Below are positions 53,098 through 53,685 of a DNA stretch of 53,685 bases, in pieces. Location: positions 1-53,685 of the forward strand of contig JALLBK010000128.1 of the NCBI GenBank assembly GCA_036940085.1, in the 5' to 3' direction. Each line of letters begins with the position of its first letter. Position 1 is the first letter of the stretch. The position numbers and the translations under genes were made by a program. The DNA comes from Discostella pseudostelligera (lineage: Eukaryota; Bacillariophyta; Thalassiosirophyceae; Thalassiosirales; Thalassiosiraceae). The notes under the pieces are model-generated. The model searched no databases, was not told where the DNA came from, and saw nothing but the letters and a program-made list of their open reading frames with translations.

Positions 53098-53568
53098 GTA
53101 AAGAGTAAGGGTGTATCGTGTGGGGCTATAGTTACTTTGAAGGTTGATCACAGAGTTCACTCCCATCCATATGGTCTCCTTGGTGTTGTTTACAAAGCAG
53201 CGGAGACTGGTGGAATATTGGTCGTGTGTGAGCATGGAGTGATAACTTCATCAGGAACTAATAAGGACTTCTGGGTGCCAAACGATCAGTACAAAGTTGT
53301 TGCATTGGCTGATGAAAGAGCAGCAATCACGGAAAACCTACAGCAAGTACGTGATGCGGTCATGAATGGCAAGTACAAATATGCTGAGCAACCAAGGATA
53401 TCATATGCGAAATATCATGATATCATCATACAGTCTACTAGTCCAACAAAGAGAGGACGCTGTTCTTGTAAGAAGGGATGCAAGAAAAGCACATGTGGGT
53501 GCTTAAAGAAAAATTTGACGTGTCATAGTGGTTGTGGCTGCAATGGGAATTGCCAAATTGAGAAGTGA
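53098..53568 (+). pseudogene. C-terminal Cys-rich (CXC-type) transposon domain
   Basis: In phase with the frame before it and separated only by the TGA at 53095-53097; it reads VKSKGVSCGAIVTLKVDHRV from there. No ATG is present at its start (only a TTG at 53137). The first part (GLLGVVYKAAETGGILVVCEHGVI, NKDFWVPNDQYKVVA) is a small beta-rich domain seen at the end of integrase polyproteins. The last 40 residues are Cys-rich (RCSCKKGCKKSTCGCLKKN, then CHSGCGCNGNC), resembling tesmin/TSO1-type CXC zinc domains that bind DNA. It ends at TGA 53568. Confidence 0.65.
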
Positions 53569-53685
53569 TGTGTGTTGAATAGGTAGAAATTTATCATGAA
53601 ATCAATTACTTAAAAATGACTTGATGTACGACTTGTCCTAGTATCTCACAGGATAATGGCCATCATCCCAGGACTGTTGTCGTCG

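Larger units (their letters stand above)
49552..53685 (+). mobile_element. decayed composite DNA transposon (integrase fragment, Ulp1 protease, CXC tail)
   Basis: From the palindrome field to the window end the coding content is transposon-like and differs from its neighbours. An N-terminal integrase segment with the HHCC-type start HRGGVGH, a Ulp1/C48-like cysteine protease and a Cys-rich CXC tail follow in order on the plus strand. Integrases joined to Ulp1 proteases are known from Ginger-type elements, and CXC-like tails from related domesticated integrases. The order here suggests one original large frame, now broken by loss of the integrase core, a frameshift, a duplication and a stop codon. 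The last 50 bases (CCATCATCCCAGGACT) again resemble the palindrome-field words, so the right terminus may lie at or just past the window end. Confidence 0.65.

Overview
This window looks like nuclear DNA from a diatom, probably a centric one. Genes are closely packed on both strands. Most introns are short GT-AG introns of about 70-105 bp. Several proteins carry the two-part plastid presequence of secondary algae: a signal peptide ending in an ASAFAP-like motif, as in the DnaJ, the isoleucyl-tRNA synthetase, the ABC transporter and an unknown protein at 17-18 kb. Cilium-associated genes (CFAP53-like, RP2-like, WDR92) fit a lineage that still makes flagellated gametes, as centric diatoms do. 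I saw no bacterial, organellar, tRNA or rRNA genes.

Layout. 0.1-8.2 kb: SART3/Prp24-like RNA-binding protein, an unknown plastid-type protein, a plastid DnaJ and a CFAP53-like coiled-coil protein. 8.2-13.3 kb: a membrane-anchored GH81 beta-1,3-glucanase and a secretory-targeted ubiquitin-domain protein that lacks Lys48 and Lys63. 13.8-20 kb: a small membrane protein, RP2-like TBCC protein, WDR92, an unknown plastid-type protein and a complex III assembly factor with a C-terminal WW domain. 20.4-28 kb: organellar IleRS, a CCHC-GRF-CCCH zinc-finger protein, a plastid-type protein with a possible DUF1997 domain and an SR-rich protein. 28.7-39 kb: PhoD-like ectophosphatase, an unknown mitochondrial-type membrane protein, V-ATPase subunit D, an ankyrin-like/coiled-coil protein whose start is broken, and a CHCHD2/10-like protein. 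39.4-49.1 kb: a full-length ABCC transporter with a plastid-type leader, a polyglutamine protein and a large coiled-coil protein. 49.5 kb to the end: a field of short palindromes followed by a decayed mobile element (integrase N-terminal fragment, Ulp1-like protease, Cys-rich CXC tail) that contains an apparently exact 898-bp tandem duplication.

The exon structures were worked out by hand from reading frames, splice consensus and protein family fit. Most joins keep the frame and restore known family sequence.

The strongest unexplained pattern is regulatory. The 8-mer TGGCGGGA (or its complement), which matches the E2F/DP consensus, occurs at least 22 times, and every copy I found lies between genes. 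About 1.6 copies would be expected by chance. The most interesting proteins are the ubiquitin-domain protein, which may belong to the periplastidal protein-import machinery, and the composite transposon at the right end.
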